NCBI GenBank assembly: GCA_022447545.1
Contig: JAKVBI010000010.1
Location: forward strand, 186,001 to 250,000
Length of the DNA stretch: 64,000 nt
Source of the DNA: Myxococcota bacterium
GTDB taxonomy: Bacteria > Myxococcota_A > UBA9160 > SMWR01
Direction: 5' to 3'
Numbering within the stretch: position 1 is the stretch's first letter; the number at the start of each line of letters is the position of its first letter. The notes under the pieces were generated by a model. The model was not told the origin of the DNA and made no database searches. It saw only the letters and a program-made list of their open reading frames with translations. Of the stretch, positions 45,799 to 53,798 are shown piece after piece. Made by a program: the position numbers and the translations under genes.

Positions 45799-47030
45799 GA
45801 GGGGTTTGCTCGGGATTGTTCGTAGCGGCACTGATTTCGAGTGCCGTCGCGATGAATGCGGGCGGAGGACCGAGCCTCGAAGTGGACCGCGACGAGGCCG
45901 AGCGGTTACGTGCTCTTGGTTACGTAGATGTCGTCGAAGAGAGCGGCGTGGACGACGGTCCCGATGGTGCCGTGGTGATCGATCCAGCGTTGGTGCAACC
46001 GGGACTCGACTTTTTCACCAACGCCTATCGCTGCGAGGCTCGTTTGATCGATGCGAATGGACGGGAGATCAAATTCTGGCGACACACCCCTTGTTGGAAG
46101 TGGGTGCACAGCGTGTTGCTGCCCAATGGTCACGTTCTGGCGTTGCACTACAGCCCGGACCCGGTCAAGACGGCGGCTTCGACGGCTGCGGTTCGCTCTT
46201 TACTCCATCTGGACTGGGACGGGAAGATTCTTTGGGAGCGTAAGTTGCCGATTCATCACGACGTCGACGTCGGTCCGGATGGAAGGATCGCAACACTGAC
46301 CTACCGGCATCGAACCCTCCCGTTTGTGAATCGCAAACACCTGAGTCGCGATGACTACATCACGATTCTCGATGAGAAGGGCGATCTCCTCGAGGAATTC
46401 TCCATCGCGGATGTGTTGCATCGAGCAGGTGAGGAGTATTCGTTCGAACGTGTCAAGATTCGATTGAAGGACGGGCAACGCGAAATCGATCTGCTCCATA
46501 CCAATTCGATCGAGTGGATGAGGAGATCGGCCGTTGTCAAGAACGAGTTACTTGACTCACCCGACAACGTGCTCGTATGTCTGCGCCATCAAAATGTCGT
46601 TCTCGTCATCGATACGAAGAAGCGGGAACTCGTCTGGAGTTGGGGGCGCAATCAACTCTCGGGTCCCCATGATGCGAGTCTTCTCGACAATGGAAACCTG
46701 CTGATCTTCGACAACGGATTGGGCCGGCAATGGTCGCGCGTGGTCGAGGTGGATCCCTCGACCGGGGAGATCGTGTGGCAATACCGTGCTGAGGTGCCGA
46801 CGGACTTCTTCACAGACCAACGGGGTGCTTCACAGCGGCTCCCCAACGGGAATACCCTGGTGACCAACTCGCAAAGTGGGATGGCCTTTGAGGTGACGCG
46901 GGACGGAAAACGGGTCTGGGAATATCGCAACCCGGAGCGCACCGAGGGGGGGAAGCGCACGGTGATCGTTCGTATGCGCCGGGTTCAAGAGAGTTCGCGC
47001 CCTGGCGAACGGTTCCAGTGGTCGGATTGA
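45795..47030 (+). CDS. Arylsulfotransferase (ASST)-like beta-propeller protein
   Basis: A 411-residue exported protein. The signal peptide is about 1-22; the mature N-terminus has GGGPSLEV and then ERLRALGYVDV. A propeller follows with WVHSVLLPNGHVLAL, PIHHDVDVGPDGRIA, LVWSWGRNQLSGPHDASLLD and LIFDNG, close to ASST-type proteins, whose His acts as the sulfate acceptor. It could move sulfate between aryl donors and acceptors in the periplasm, but whether it is active cannot be judged. It is GTGA-coupled to the preceding secreted protein. Confidence 0.83.
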   Translation: MRGVCSGLFVAALISSAVAMNAGGGPSLEVDRDEAERLRALGYVDVVEESGVDDGPDGAVVIDPALVQPGLDFFTNAYRCEARLIDANGREIKFWRHTPCWKWVHSVLLPNGHVLALHYSPDPVKTAASTAAVRSLLHLDWDGKILWERKLPIHHDVDVGPDGRIATLTYRHRTLPFVNRKHLSRDDYITILDEKGDLLEEFSIADVLHRAGEEYSFERVKIRLKDGQREIDLLHTNSIEWMRRSAVVKNELLDSPDNVLVCLRHQNVVLVIDTKKRELVWSWGRNQLSGPHDASLLDNGNLLIFDNGLGRQWSRVVEVDPSTGEIVWQYRAEVPTDFFTDQRGASQRLPNGNTLVTNSQSGMAFEVTRDGKRVWEYRNPERTEGGKRTVIVRMRRVQESSRPGERFQWSD

Positions 47031-47056
47031 TGGGAGCCTCGGCGGTCCGTCGCTGC

Positions 47057-47062
47057 TAAAGT
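47057..47062 (+). promoter_or_regulatory. Candidate -10 box (TAAAGT)
   Basis: GCTAAAGTG lies 51 nt before the comEC GTG, in the only gap (83 nt) between it and the upstream module. Confidence 0.25.
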
Positions 47063-47113
47063 GTTCCACCCCGGTCCCCGGGGCGGCCTCTGAAGCGTTG
47101 GCTACCAGTCCTG

Positions 47114-49651
47114 GTGATCTCCCAGGCCCTCGGGATCACCCTCGCCGAAGCGGGGGCGACGTCGGCCGAGGGTCTCGCGGTGGTCAGTGCCGCGGCCTTC
47201 TCGGCGGCTCTGGCCGCCAGAAAATGGCCGAACGTGCAGGGCGGATTGGCGTGCTGCGTGGCCTTCGGGGCGGGGGCTCTGAGTCTCGAGACCCAGCTCG
47301 ATGCGGCCCGGGCCGATTCGCGGATCTCCTCCGGCCTTCGGCTCGTGGAGGGAACGGTCGAACGGGTCGAACTCGGGCCGGTTCAGTGGAGCGTCCTGTT
47401 CGAAGGCGTTCTGGACGTTTCGTCGGGCCGGCGTTTTGCGAGCACGATGCGATTGATCGGGAGGCCTCAAGGCGAGCTCGTTTCCCCGGTTTCGCTGGCA
47501 GTTCCTGGTGATCGTTTCCGTCTTCGGGTGAGGATTCTGCCCTTTCGGGGGCCGAGCAATCCGGGGGAACCGGATTTCGACCAGGGCAACCGGCGGGCTG
47601 GAGTGGGAGTGGTGGCTCGGCTCGTCCACCCCCTCGCTTGTGTGCGGATCGGGACTGGATTCCTGGGCCCGCTTGTCCGTCCGGGGGTCGACTGGCGTCA
47701 CCACACCGCGAATGCGTTGAGCGATTGGGGACGCGGAGGACGGCTCTTGCAGGCCCTGGCCTTGGGGGATCGAAGGGGCCTAGATTCGGACACGAGAGCG
47801 GATTTCGGAAGCCTTGGCCTTTCCCACCTGCTGGCCGTGTCTGGGCTGCACGTGGGATTGGTGGCTGCCCTTGGATTCGGGCTTTGGCGCAAAACCGTGG
47901 GTCGGATTCGGGTCTGGGCCGAGAACGGGGCGAGCGCTTCCATTGGTTTGTTTCCGGCATTCCTGGCTGCGGCTGCCTATGGGGTCGTCAGCGGAGCCGG
48001 AATTCCCGTTCGCCGAGCGTTGGTCTTCCTGGCAGTTCTCGTGCTTTCCGCCGCCTGGGCCCGCCCGGTGACTCCGTCATCGGCGTTGGCGCTGGCAGCG
48101 GTGGTGATTCTTTGTTGGGAGCCCGAGGCCTTGTTCGATGCCGGGGCCCAATTGTCCTTCGCAGCCTGCGGGGCATTTCTGATGATGTCGCGGTCTCCTG
48201 GAGCGAGCGTGCCCGTCGGTCGAGTTGCCCGTTTGCGCGACCTGGCCATGGCTTCAGCAGCCGTTTCGGCGGTCACGGCTCCCCTGATCGCATGGCACAT
48301 GGGAAGGGTCGCCCCCATGGCGTTTCTCGCCAACGTCATCGCGATTCCCTGGACGGGTCTTCTGCTTCTTCCTGCCGCTCTCTTGGCCGCTTTGTTCGCG
48401 GGGCTTCCCTCCGCTTGGGGGGTTTCGGAATGGGCCTCTGCGGCCGTAGCGCTGGCCAATTGGAGCCTCGGTTTCGTCGGGTTCTTCGCGACCCTGAAGC
48501 CTGACATGGAGGTCGCGCCGCCCCATGCCGTGGGTCTCATTCTTGCTGGGGGGCTGGCGTGGGCCACCCTCCGTTCCCAAGCCTTCTGGCTTCGAATCGG
48601 CTTGGGGCTTGGGGTGCATGGCGTTCTTGTCCTCAGTCCACCGGTTTCACCCGGTCTGCCCCCTCCACCTCGCGTCGTGGTTCTCGACGTAGGCCAAGGG
48701 GATTCGATCCTTGTACAGGGCCGCAGCGCCGCTCTGTTGGTTGATGGAGGGACTGCGATTCCCTCTGGGCCGGACCTGGGTCGCCGCCGTGTGGTGCCGG
48801 CCCTGCGAGCCCTGGGCGTTGAGCGCCTGGATCTGGTGGTGGGGACCCATGCGGACCTCGATCATCGAGGTGGATTGGTCGCGGTGCTCGAAAGCATCGA
48901 AGTCGGTGCGCTCTGGTTGCCCCGGGGCGGAACCTTTGATCCCGGCTTCGAGTCGTTACGGGCCGTGGCGCGAAATCACGGAGTGCCCCTGAAGAGCAAG
49001 GGAAGTGGATCTGCGCCCGAGCGTTTCGGAGACCTCTGGGTCGAACCCCTGTGGCCACCTGCCAAACGCCGGGGCGATTCTCGAAACCACCACTCTCTGG
49101 TGGTGCGAGTGAAGGTCGGGGATCTCTTGGTACTTCTACCCGGGGACATCGGGTCTGAAGCTGAGACCTCGATACTCGCAACCGGGGCGGATGTGCGCGC
49201 AGACGTGCTCGTGGTGGCCCATCACGGGAGCCGTACATCCTCGAGCGAGTCATGGCTCGCTGCCGTGCAGAGTTCTGTTGCCGTGGTTTCTGCACCGTGT
49301 TCTGGTCGCTTCGGATTCCCTCACGCTTCGGTGATGGAGCGGGTGCGGGGCCTGGGCTCATCGGTGTGGTGGACGGGCCGGGACGGTGCGGTGGTGGTTC
49401 GCGCTCGTCGACCCCTGTCGGTATGGAGTCATGTGTCCCATCGGCGTTGTCGGATGCGAACGGGTTCGAGTGCACCCGTTGGAATCAGAAGCGATACCCC
49501 ACGGCTGCCGTCAGGGACACGTAGTCGAAGCCATCCACTCGACCCACCGGGAGCACATACGCGGCTTCGGCGGCCACGAAGATCTGATCGCCGAAACTCG
49601 ATTCGAGGCCTCCGCCAAACCGGGACGCGAATCCACCCCGGGTCGTCGTGA
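47114..49651 (+). CDS. comEC: ComEC/Rec2-family DNA uptake channel
   Basis: An 845-residue inner-membrane protein that in competent bacteria passes single-stranded DNA into the cytoplasm. It has an N-terminal OB-like DUF4131 domain (about 20-190), the Competence helices (GDRRGLDSDTRADFGSLGLS, LLAVSGLHVGLV, GIPVRRA), then a metallo-beta-lactamase domain with VVVLDVGQGDSILVQG, THADLDHRGG and VAHHGSRTSSS. The last 70 or so residues are Arg/Pro-rich and run antisense over the end of the next gene (167-nt convergent overlap); they may be dispensable, or a frameshift may hide an earlier stop. GTG 47114 is the first usable start. Confidence 0.93.
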   Translation: MISQALGITLAEAGATSAEGLAVVSAAAFSAALAARKWPNVQGGLACCVAFGAGALSLETQLDAARADSRISSGLRLVEGTVERVELGPVQWSVLFEGVLDVSSGRRFASTMRLIGRPQGELVSPVSLAVPGDRFRLRVRILPFRGPSNPGEPDFDQGNRRAGVGVVARLVHPLACVRIGTGFLGPLVRPGVDWRHHTANALSDWGRGGRLLQALALGDRRGLDSDTRADFGSLGLSHLLAVSGLHVGLVAALGFGLWRKTVGRIRVWAENGASASIGLFPAFLAAAAYGVVSGAGIPVRRALVFLAVLVLSAAWARPVTPSSALALAAVVILCWEPEALFDAGAQLSFAACGAFLMMSRSPGASVPVGRVARLRDLAMASAAVSAVTAPLIAWHMGRVAPMAFLANVIAIPWTGLLLLPAALLAALFAGLPSAWGVSEWASAAVALANWSLGFVGFFATLKPDMEVAPPHAVGLILAGGLAWATLRSQAFWLRIGLGLGVHGVLVLSPPVSPGLPPPPRVVVLDVGQGDSILVQGRSAALLVDGGTAIPSGPDLGRRRVVPALRALGVERLDLVVGTHADLDHRGGLVAVLESIEVGALWLPRGGTFDPGFESLRAVARNHGVPLKSKGSGSAPERFGDLWVEPLWPPAKRRGDSRNHHSLVVRVKVGDLLVLLPGDIGSEAETSILATGADVRADVLVVAHHGSRTSSSESWLAAVQSSVAVVSAPCSGRFGFPHASVMERVRGLGSSVWWTGRDGAVVVRARRPLSVWSHVSHRRCRMRTGSSAPVGIRSDTPRLPSGTRSRSHPLDPPGAHTRLRRPRRSDRRNSIRGLRQTGTRIHPGSS

Positions 49652-50144
49652 AGGTCGAGGGGGTGAGGTCCTGGAAGGCCTGGGTATCCGCGAGCATGCC
49701 GCCCACTCCGACCACGGCATAGGGTTCCAGGAGGCGGAAATCGGGAAGGAACCAGCTCATGGGAAAGAGTTTCACGTTGGCGAACATCGCGTAGGTTTCG
49801 AGCGAACGGGTCGTGCCCGTGGGCGAGACGTCGAACCCCCTCATCATCTCGAAATGGCCCTCGAATGCGAGGGCGTCGAAAACCCGCCCGCCCGAGCGCA
49901 GTTGAAGCCCCCAGGCATTCGAGGTCGTGAGGCCGCCGATGTCGCTGGAGAACTGCTCGAGTCCGTAGCCTCCTCCAAGCATCACGTAGGTTCGCCCCAG
50001 CACGCCCTCGGGTGCCTTCGTTGCTTCGGGCTCAGGGGTACTTGAATCTGCGGCCTGGGCCGGCGACTGAAGGCCGACGAGCACCAGGGTGAGTGTCAAC
50101 AAGCTGCGTCGCAACATCGATCCACCGCTCCTCTGAAGTCGCAT
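49485..50144 (-). CDS. Outer-membrane beta-barrel protein, paralogue 1
   Basis: A 219-residue small porin-like protein. GGGAGGA lies 5 nt before ATG 50144. The signal peptide is about 1-31 (SPAQAAD). The mature part has alternating aromatic strands, YVMLGGGYGLEQF, FEGHFEMMRGFDV, YAVVGVGGML, and the C-terminal AYVLPVGRVDGFDYVSL ending in YRF, the terminal Phe recognised by the barrel assembly machinery. It is one of three related barrels in this stretch. Function beyond the outer membrane location is unknown. The 3' end overlaps the comEC tail. Confidence 0.85.
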   Translation of the reverse strand: MRLQRSGGSMLRRSLLTLTLVLVGLQSPAQAADSSTPEPEATKAPEGVLGRTYVMLGGGYGLEQFSSDIGGLTTSNAWGLQLRSGGRVFDALAFEGHFEMMRGFDVSPTGTTRSLETYAMFANVKLFPMSWFLPDFRLLEPYAVVGVGGMLADTQAFQDLTPSTFTTTRGGFASRFGGGLESSFGDQIFVAAEAAYVLPVGRVDGFDYVSLTAAVGYRF

Positions 50145-50210
50145 CGCGTTCCTCCCTCACGAACTCTGCGCAGGAGCGCGAGTGGCGTCAGAGTAGCGCG
50201 TACGCTCCGG

Positions 50211-50807
50211 TTACTCTTCCTCGTCCGAGAAGCGATAGACCACGCTCCAGGTGACGGCCATGTAGTCCAGGTCCCGCAGAGTTCCCGAGGGAAGCTGGTA
50301 GGTCCATTCGAGATTCATCCCCAGCCAATCCGTGGCCCAGACATCGAATCCGAGACCGAGCTTGCCGACGAAGGCGGAGTCGGACGAACTGGAACCACCG
50401 GGGGTCGAGTCGTCGTCGAACATGACGCCCAGGCCGAGCAGCGCGTAGGGCTGAACTCGCCCGGTCATGAGGTACCCGCGTGAATTGAGGGTCAGGGTCT
50501 GGAGCCCGATGCTCCGCACCGTCACGCCGGCGTCGTTCTCGAAATCGAATGAGTCGATCCACTGGTATTGGGCTTCGAAGCTGAAGTGTTCGTCCATGCG
50601 ACTGCCATACCGGAGATCGAACCCCACGCCGTAGCCAGCGAGATCGGACGGGATGTCGCCCCGAAACGTCTCGACTCCGTTGGCGCCTCCGAGTTGGGCG
50701 TAGGTCCCCAGACGCGAATAGTCCGGTTCCTCGTGCTCTTCGGCATGGGCCCCGTTGAGCAATATCCCACAGACAAGGCCGCCCAATGCCATCGCTCTTC
50801 GCACCAT
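50211..50807 (-). CDS. Outer-membrane beta-barrel protein, paralogue 2
   Basis: A 198-residue barrel. The frame is open far upstream; ATG 50807 starts a signal peptide (about 1-21, LLNGAHAEE). Strands include YAQLGGANGVETF, FEAQYQWIDSFDFEND, LTLNSRGYLMTGRVQPYALLG and the C-terminal YQLPSGTLRDLDYMAVTWSVVYRF, then an acidic SDEEE tail after the usual terminal Phe. That tail may change handling by the assembly machinery. The IDSFDF and LTLN.RGY..TGR.QP segments are also in paralogue 3. It lies 66 nt upstream of paralogue 1. Confidence 0.85.
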   Translation of the reverse strand: MVRRAMALGGLVCGILLNGAHAEEHEEPDYSRLGTYAQLGGANGVETFRGDIPSDLAGYGVGFDLRYGSRMDEHFSFEAQYQWIDSFDFENDAGVTVRSIGLQTLTLNSRGYLMTGRVQPYALLGLGVMFDDDSTPGGSSSSDSAFVGKLGLGFDVWATDWLGMNLEWTYQLPSGTLRDLDYMAVTWSVVYRFSDEEE

Positions 50808-51008
50808 GAGACCGCCCCTCTCTTCCACCCTCTGGACCCACGAAGTCGCCCTACGCATCGGGCCACCGGCCCGAACGCGATGGGGTCTTGTATCACGCGT
50901 CGGCGCTGCCGGGAAGACCCTTCGAAGGTTGGTGGGTTTTGGCAGCGACCGTGGGTCGCCGGGATGGCGCCCCGTGGGTACGGCGCACGGGTCGGGCATC
51001 GGGTCCGG

Positions 51009-51014
51009 TACTCT
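51009..51014 (+). promoter_or_regulatory. Candidate -10 box (TACTCT), leaderless-type spacing
   Basis: TACTCT ends 7 nt before the ATG at 51022; no Shine-Dalgarno lies between. The remaining 214-bp divergent gap shows no other clear signal. Confidence 0.4.
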
Positions 51015-51021
51015 GACTCGA

Positions 51022-51657
51022 ATGGAGATTGACTCGGGCAGGAGGGTCTCGGCTCGCGGCTGGGGCAGCTGGAGACGTTGGCTGGGCGGCATTGGGATGG
51101 GGCTCTGGTTCGGGAGCCTTGGAGTTCTGGCAGCCGGGGCCGCACCGCCTGTTCCGGCGCTGGGGGTCTATGTCTCCGCCGCGGGAAGTTACGCGATGAA
51201 TTCAAGCGATCTGGCGCTGGATTTCGAGAACAGTCTCGGATTCAAAGCCCGGTTGGGGCATCGCTTTCATCGGTTCGTGGCGTTGGAGGCCGAGTTCGAG
51301 TGGATCGATGCCTTCGATGTGAGGATCCAGGACACGACGCCGGAGAGCTATGGCTTCTGGGCATTGACTCTCAACGGGCGCGGTTATTTCACGACCGGCA
51401 GGTTTCAGCCCTTCGTCGCAGCGGGTCTGGGCGTCGCTCGCGCTCGTTTTGCACGAGGCGACGGCGGTTCGGCGGAGGTTTTTTTGCCCGCGGGTTCTGG
51501 GGAGTCGAGTTTTGTCATGCGGTTGGGCGGAGGTTTGGAGGTCTTCACCTCAGAGCGGCTAGCTCTTACGCTCGACGCCAGTTATGTGCTGCCGACCGGG
51601 AATCTCGACGGTTTTGACTACGTGAGCATCGGCTGGGGGTTCCGATACGGTTTCTGA
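51022..51657 (+). CDS. Outer-membrane beta-barrel protein, paralogue 3
   Basis: A 211-residue barrel. ATG 51022 starts a signal peptide (about 1-41, VLAAGAAP). Strands include YVSAAGSYAMNSSDL, LEAEFEWIDAFDVR, LTLNGRGYFTTGRFQPFVAAG and YVLPTGNLDGFDYVSIGWGFRYGF, the last quoted as YVLPTGNLDGFDYVS and FRYGF. It ends in Phe, as barrel proteins do. The C-terminal repeat matches paralogue 1, and the middle matches paralogue 2. It faces away from the other two, so the three were not copied as a simple tandem array. Function unknown. Confidence 0.85.
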   Translation: MEIDSGRRVSARGWGSWRRWLGGIGMGLWFGSLGVLAAGAAPPVPALGVYVSAAGSYAMNSSDLALDFENSLGFKARLGHRFHRFVALEAEFEWIDAFDVRIQDTTPESYGFWALTLNGRGYFTTGRFQPFVAAGLGVARARFARGDGGSAEVFLPAGSGESSFVMRLGGGLEVFTSERLALTLDASYVLPTGNLDGFDYVSIGWGFRYGF

Positions 51658-51676
51658 GTTTTGAAAGTCCCGCGAC

Positions 51677-53572
51677 TCATTCCGCGAGGTAGATCACCCG
51701 GTTGTCGCGCTGGTTCAACAGTTGTCGAACGATCGCCCAACGCAGGCGGCCCTGGGGGCCGATCAGCGTGGCGGGTTTGGCGGCGGAACCTCCAGGTCGC
51801 GATTGTTGCCATTGCTTGACCACCTGGCTTCGCGCCCCCTTGAGTGCTGCGGGAGTAGATGAGGGGTCGAAAACTTCGGGTTCGAGGGCGCCGATATTCT
51901 CCAACGAATTGGCGGCTGCCGACCGAACGGCGGGGTAGGGGTCCACCAGAAGTTGCGCGAGGTAGGGTGCGATCCATCCGCTCTCGGATGCCTCAATGGC
52001 GGGTTTCCAGCCCAAATGCCAGGCAGCCAGGGCGCGCTGGGAGGCATCGCCCGAGAGCGCCCAGAGGATCGAGTTCGCCACGTTCTTCTGCACCGGAGTC
52101 AGTGGCGGGACGGCAATCTCGTAGAGCGCCTTCAGATGCTCCGCTGTCCATTGGGCGGTTTTGTCGAGATGGCAGAGGTTGCAGGCGTTGGGCCGTCCGG
52201 TCGCCAATTGCGTCGCCACGTCGGGATTGCTGACCTGGTGGCTGCGGGTCGCTTTTTGAAGACCCCAGGCGGTGTGGGGCATATGGCAGTTGTAACAGAG
52301 GCTGCCAGCGGAATCGGCGGGGTGGTGTGTGTGTTGGACCAGGCGCTCGGTCTCGCGATAGAACGGATGGCAGCCCAGGCAGGCTTCATTGCCCCGCATT
52401 CCCTGAGCGAGTTGATCATCGGCCCACTCCCGAGCAGTGCGCGGATCTGAAGGGTTCTGGTGCATTTCATGGCATGACATGCAGGAGAGCTGTCGGCCCT
52501 CGAAACACGGCGAGTCGAGGAGTGAATTGTATTCGCGACCGTTGACCTTGATCTGTCCATCGGGCCAGAACTTCGTTTCCCGGTAGAGAGGACTCGCGCT
52601 TTCCCAGTCGATGATTTTGCGCTCGGCGTGCAGGTCATCGCCCGGCCGGTAGGAGAAGCCCGACTTCGACCATTTTCCCCGTGCCTTGTCGTCGTGAAAA
52701 TCGAAAACACTGTGGCACTGGCCGCAAACCTGGGAGGAAGCTTCCGCAGACAGACTCGCGGGGTCTACGATGGTGGGGTCCGGCGCGTCACTGAGATGCA
52801 TGCGGTAGCGACGCTTTGGATCGCGGTTCGCGAGGATGTGCTCTCGGGCGGGGCCGTGGCAGGATTCGCAGGCGATCCCGAACTCTGCGACTCTCGTTTC
52901 CGTCCCCGTCGGCTTGAACAACCAGGGCTGGGCCCCCGTGGTGTGGCAGCGCAGACAGGTTTCGTTCCAGCGGCCTCCCTCTTCTGCGGCCTGGGAGACT
53001 CCGGGAGGTGCCAGGGGTAGGGAATCCATGGGGAGCCAGCGTTGTTCCGTTACGTAGTAGGCCAGCTCGAACAAGCGAACCCGTCGCGCGTTCCCGGTTG
53101 GGATCCAGTACGCCTGGAAGTGATGAGAGCCGGTGGTCAAGACGATGGGGGTCTCCACCCGGGCGCGGTTTCCTTGGGAATCGGGGAGGGAGTCGATGAT
53201 TGCCCAGACTTCATCGCCCCGGCTCACCATCTGGTAATCAACCCCCTCCAAGCTCAGGGCGTCACCGTCCAGAGGCGCGAGAACGGTTTCGGGCGTGGCG
53301 ATCTGGGTCATGGTCCGGTGATAGGAATCCGCCCAGCTGCGGTACTGCTCGGGATGGCACGAACGACAGGTGTCCGAGGACACGAAGTCTCCGTGCAGTT
53401 CTTGTAGAGGTCGGTCAGCGGGTTGCGGCTCGGCCCGTGCGGAGGAATGCCCTCCCCAGGTGGTGACGGTGACCAGCGTGAACAGTGAACATACGACGGG
53501 TCCCCATCGGGACCGATGTCGGGAGCTCGTCGGGGCGGGGCGTCTGGCAGAGACGAGGAGCCAACCTCGCAT
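51677..53572 (-). CDS. Octahaem c-type cytochrome with HEAT-like C-terminus
   Basis: A 631-residue exported cytochrome with eight CxxCH haem sites, in order CRSCH, CLRCH, CESCH, CGQCH, CMSCH, CLGCH, CYNCH, CNLCH. The N-terminus has a signal peptide (about 1-48, SSARAE). Between the haems lies a beta-rich segment (about 70-160). The last 150 residues lack haems and look like HEAT-type helices (AAWHLGWKPAIEA, LVDPYPAVRSAAANSL). It probably passes electrons in the periplasm; the acceptor is unknown. ATG 53572 is preferred over 53668 because it precedes the signal peptide. No SD is seen, but TAGCTT lies 8 nt upstream. Confidence 0.92.
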   Translation of the reverse strand: MRGWLLVSARRPAPTSSRHRSRWGPVVCSLFTLVTVTTWGGHSSARAEPQPADRPLQELHGDFVSSDTCRSCHPEQYRSWADSYHRTMTQIATPETVLAPLDGDALSLEGVDYQMVSRGDEVWAIIDSLPDSQGNRARVETPIVLTTGSHHFQAYWIPTGNARRVRLFELAYYVTEQRWLPMDSLPLAPPGVSQAAEEGGRWNETCLRCHTTGAQPWLFKPTGTETRVAEFGIACESCHGPAREHILANRDPKRRYRMHLSDAPDPTIVDPASLSAEASSQVCGQCHSVFDFHDDKARGKWSKSGFSYRPGDDLHAERKIIDWESASPLYRETKFWPDGQIKVNGREYNSLLDSPCFEGRQLSCMSCHEMHQNPSDPRTAREWADDQLAQGMRGNEACLGCHPFYRETERLVQHTHHPADSAGSLCYNCHMPHTAWGLQKATRSHQVSNPDVATQLATGRPNACNLCHLDKTAQWTAEHLKALYEIAVPPLTPVQKNVANSILWALSGDASQRALAAWHLGWKPAIEASESGWIAPYLAQLLVDPYPAVRSAAANSLENIGALEPEVFDPSSTPAALKGARSQVVKQWQQSRPGGSAAKPATLIGPQGRLRWAIVRQLLNQRDNRVIYLAE

Positions 53573-53580
53573 GACCGAAT

Positions 53581-53586
53581 AAGCTA
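53581..53586 (-). promoter_or_regulatory. Candidate -10 box (TAGCTT), leaderless-type spacing
   Basis: TAGCTT, within GCTAGCTT, ends 8 nt before the cytochrome ATG at 53572, and there is no Shine-Dalgarno. Confidence 0.35.
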
Positions 53587-53729
53587 GCAGGTGCGCCGAG
53601 AAGTGGAGCCTTCCTCCTGTTCCTGGGCGGTCCCCGGGGGTTTGTACGGTCTGGAGTTGCGTGTCCATGGGGTCCGGAGTCGAGTGGACGGGGGCTCAGC
53701 AAAAGCGGGAGGGTGGAGGTTCTCCCCGT

Positions 53730-53735
53730 TATGAT
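53730..53735 (+). promoter_or_regulatory. Candidate -10 box (TATGAT)
   Basis: GTTATGATG lies 63 nt before the DUF1214 protein start, whose own AGGAGG site is well placed. A standard leadered promoter is likely. Confidence 0.3.
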
Positions 53736-53798
53736 GAACCCACGATCAGGCTCGAATCCATCGGATCACAAACAGGAATTCGAACCAGAGGAGGCCCC

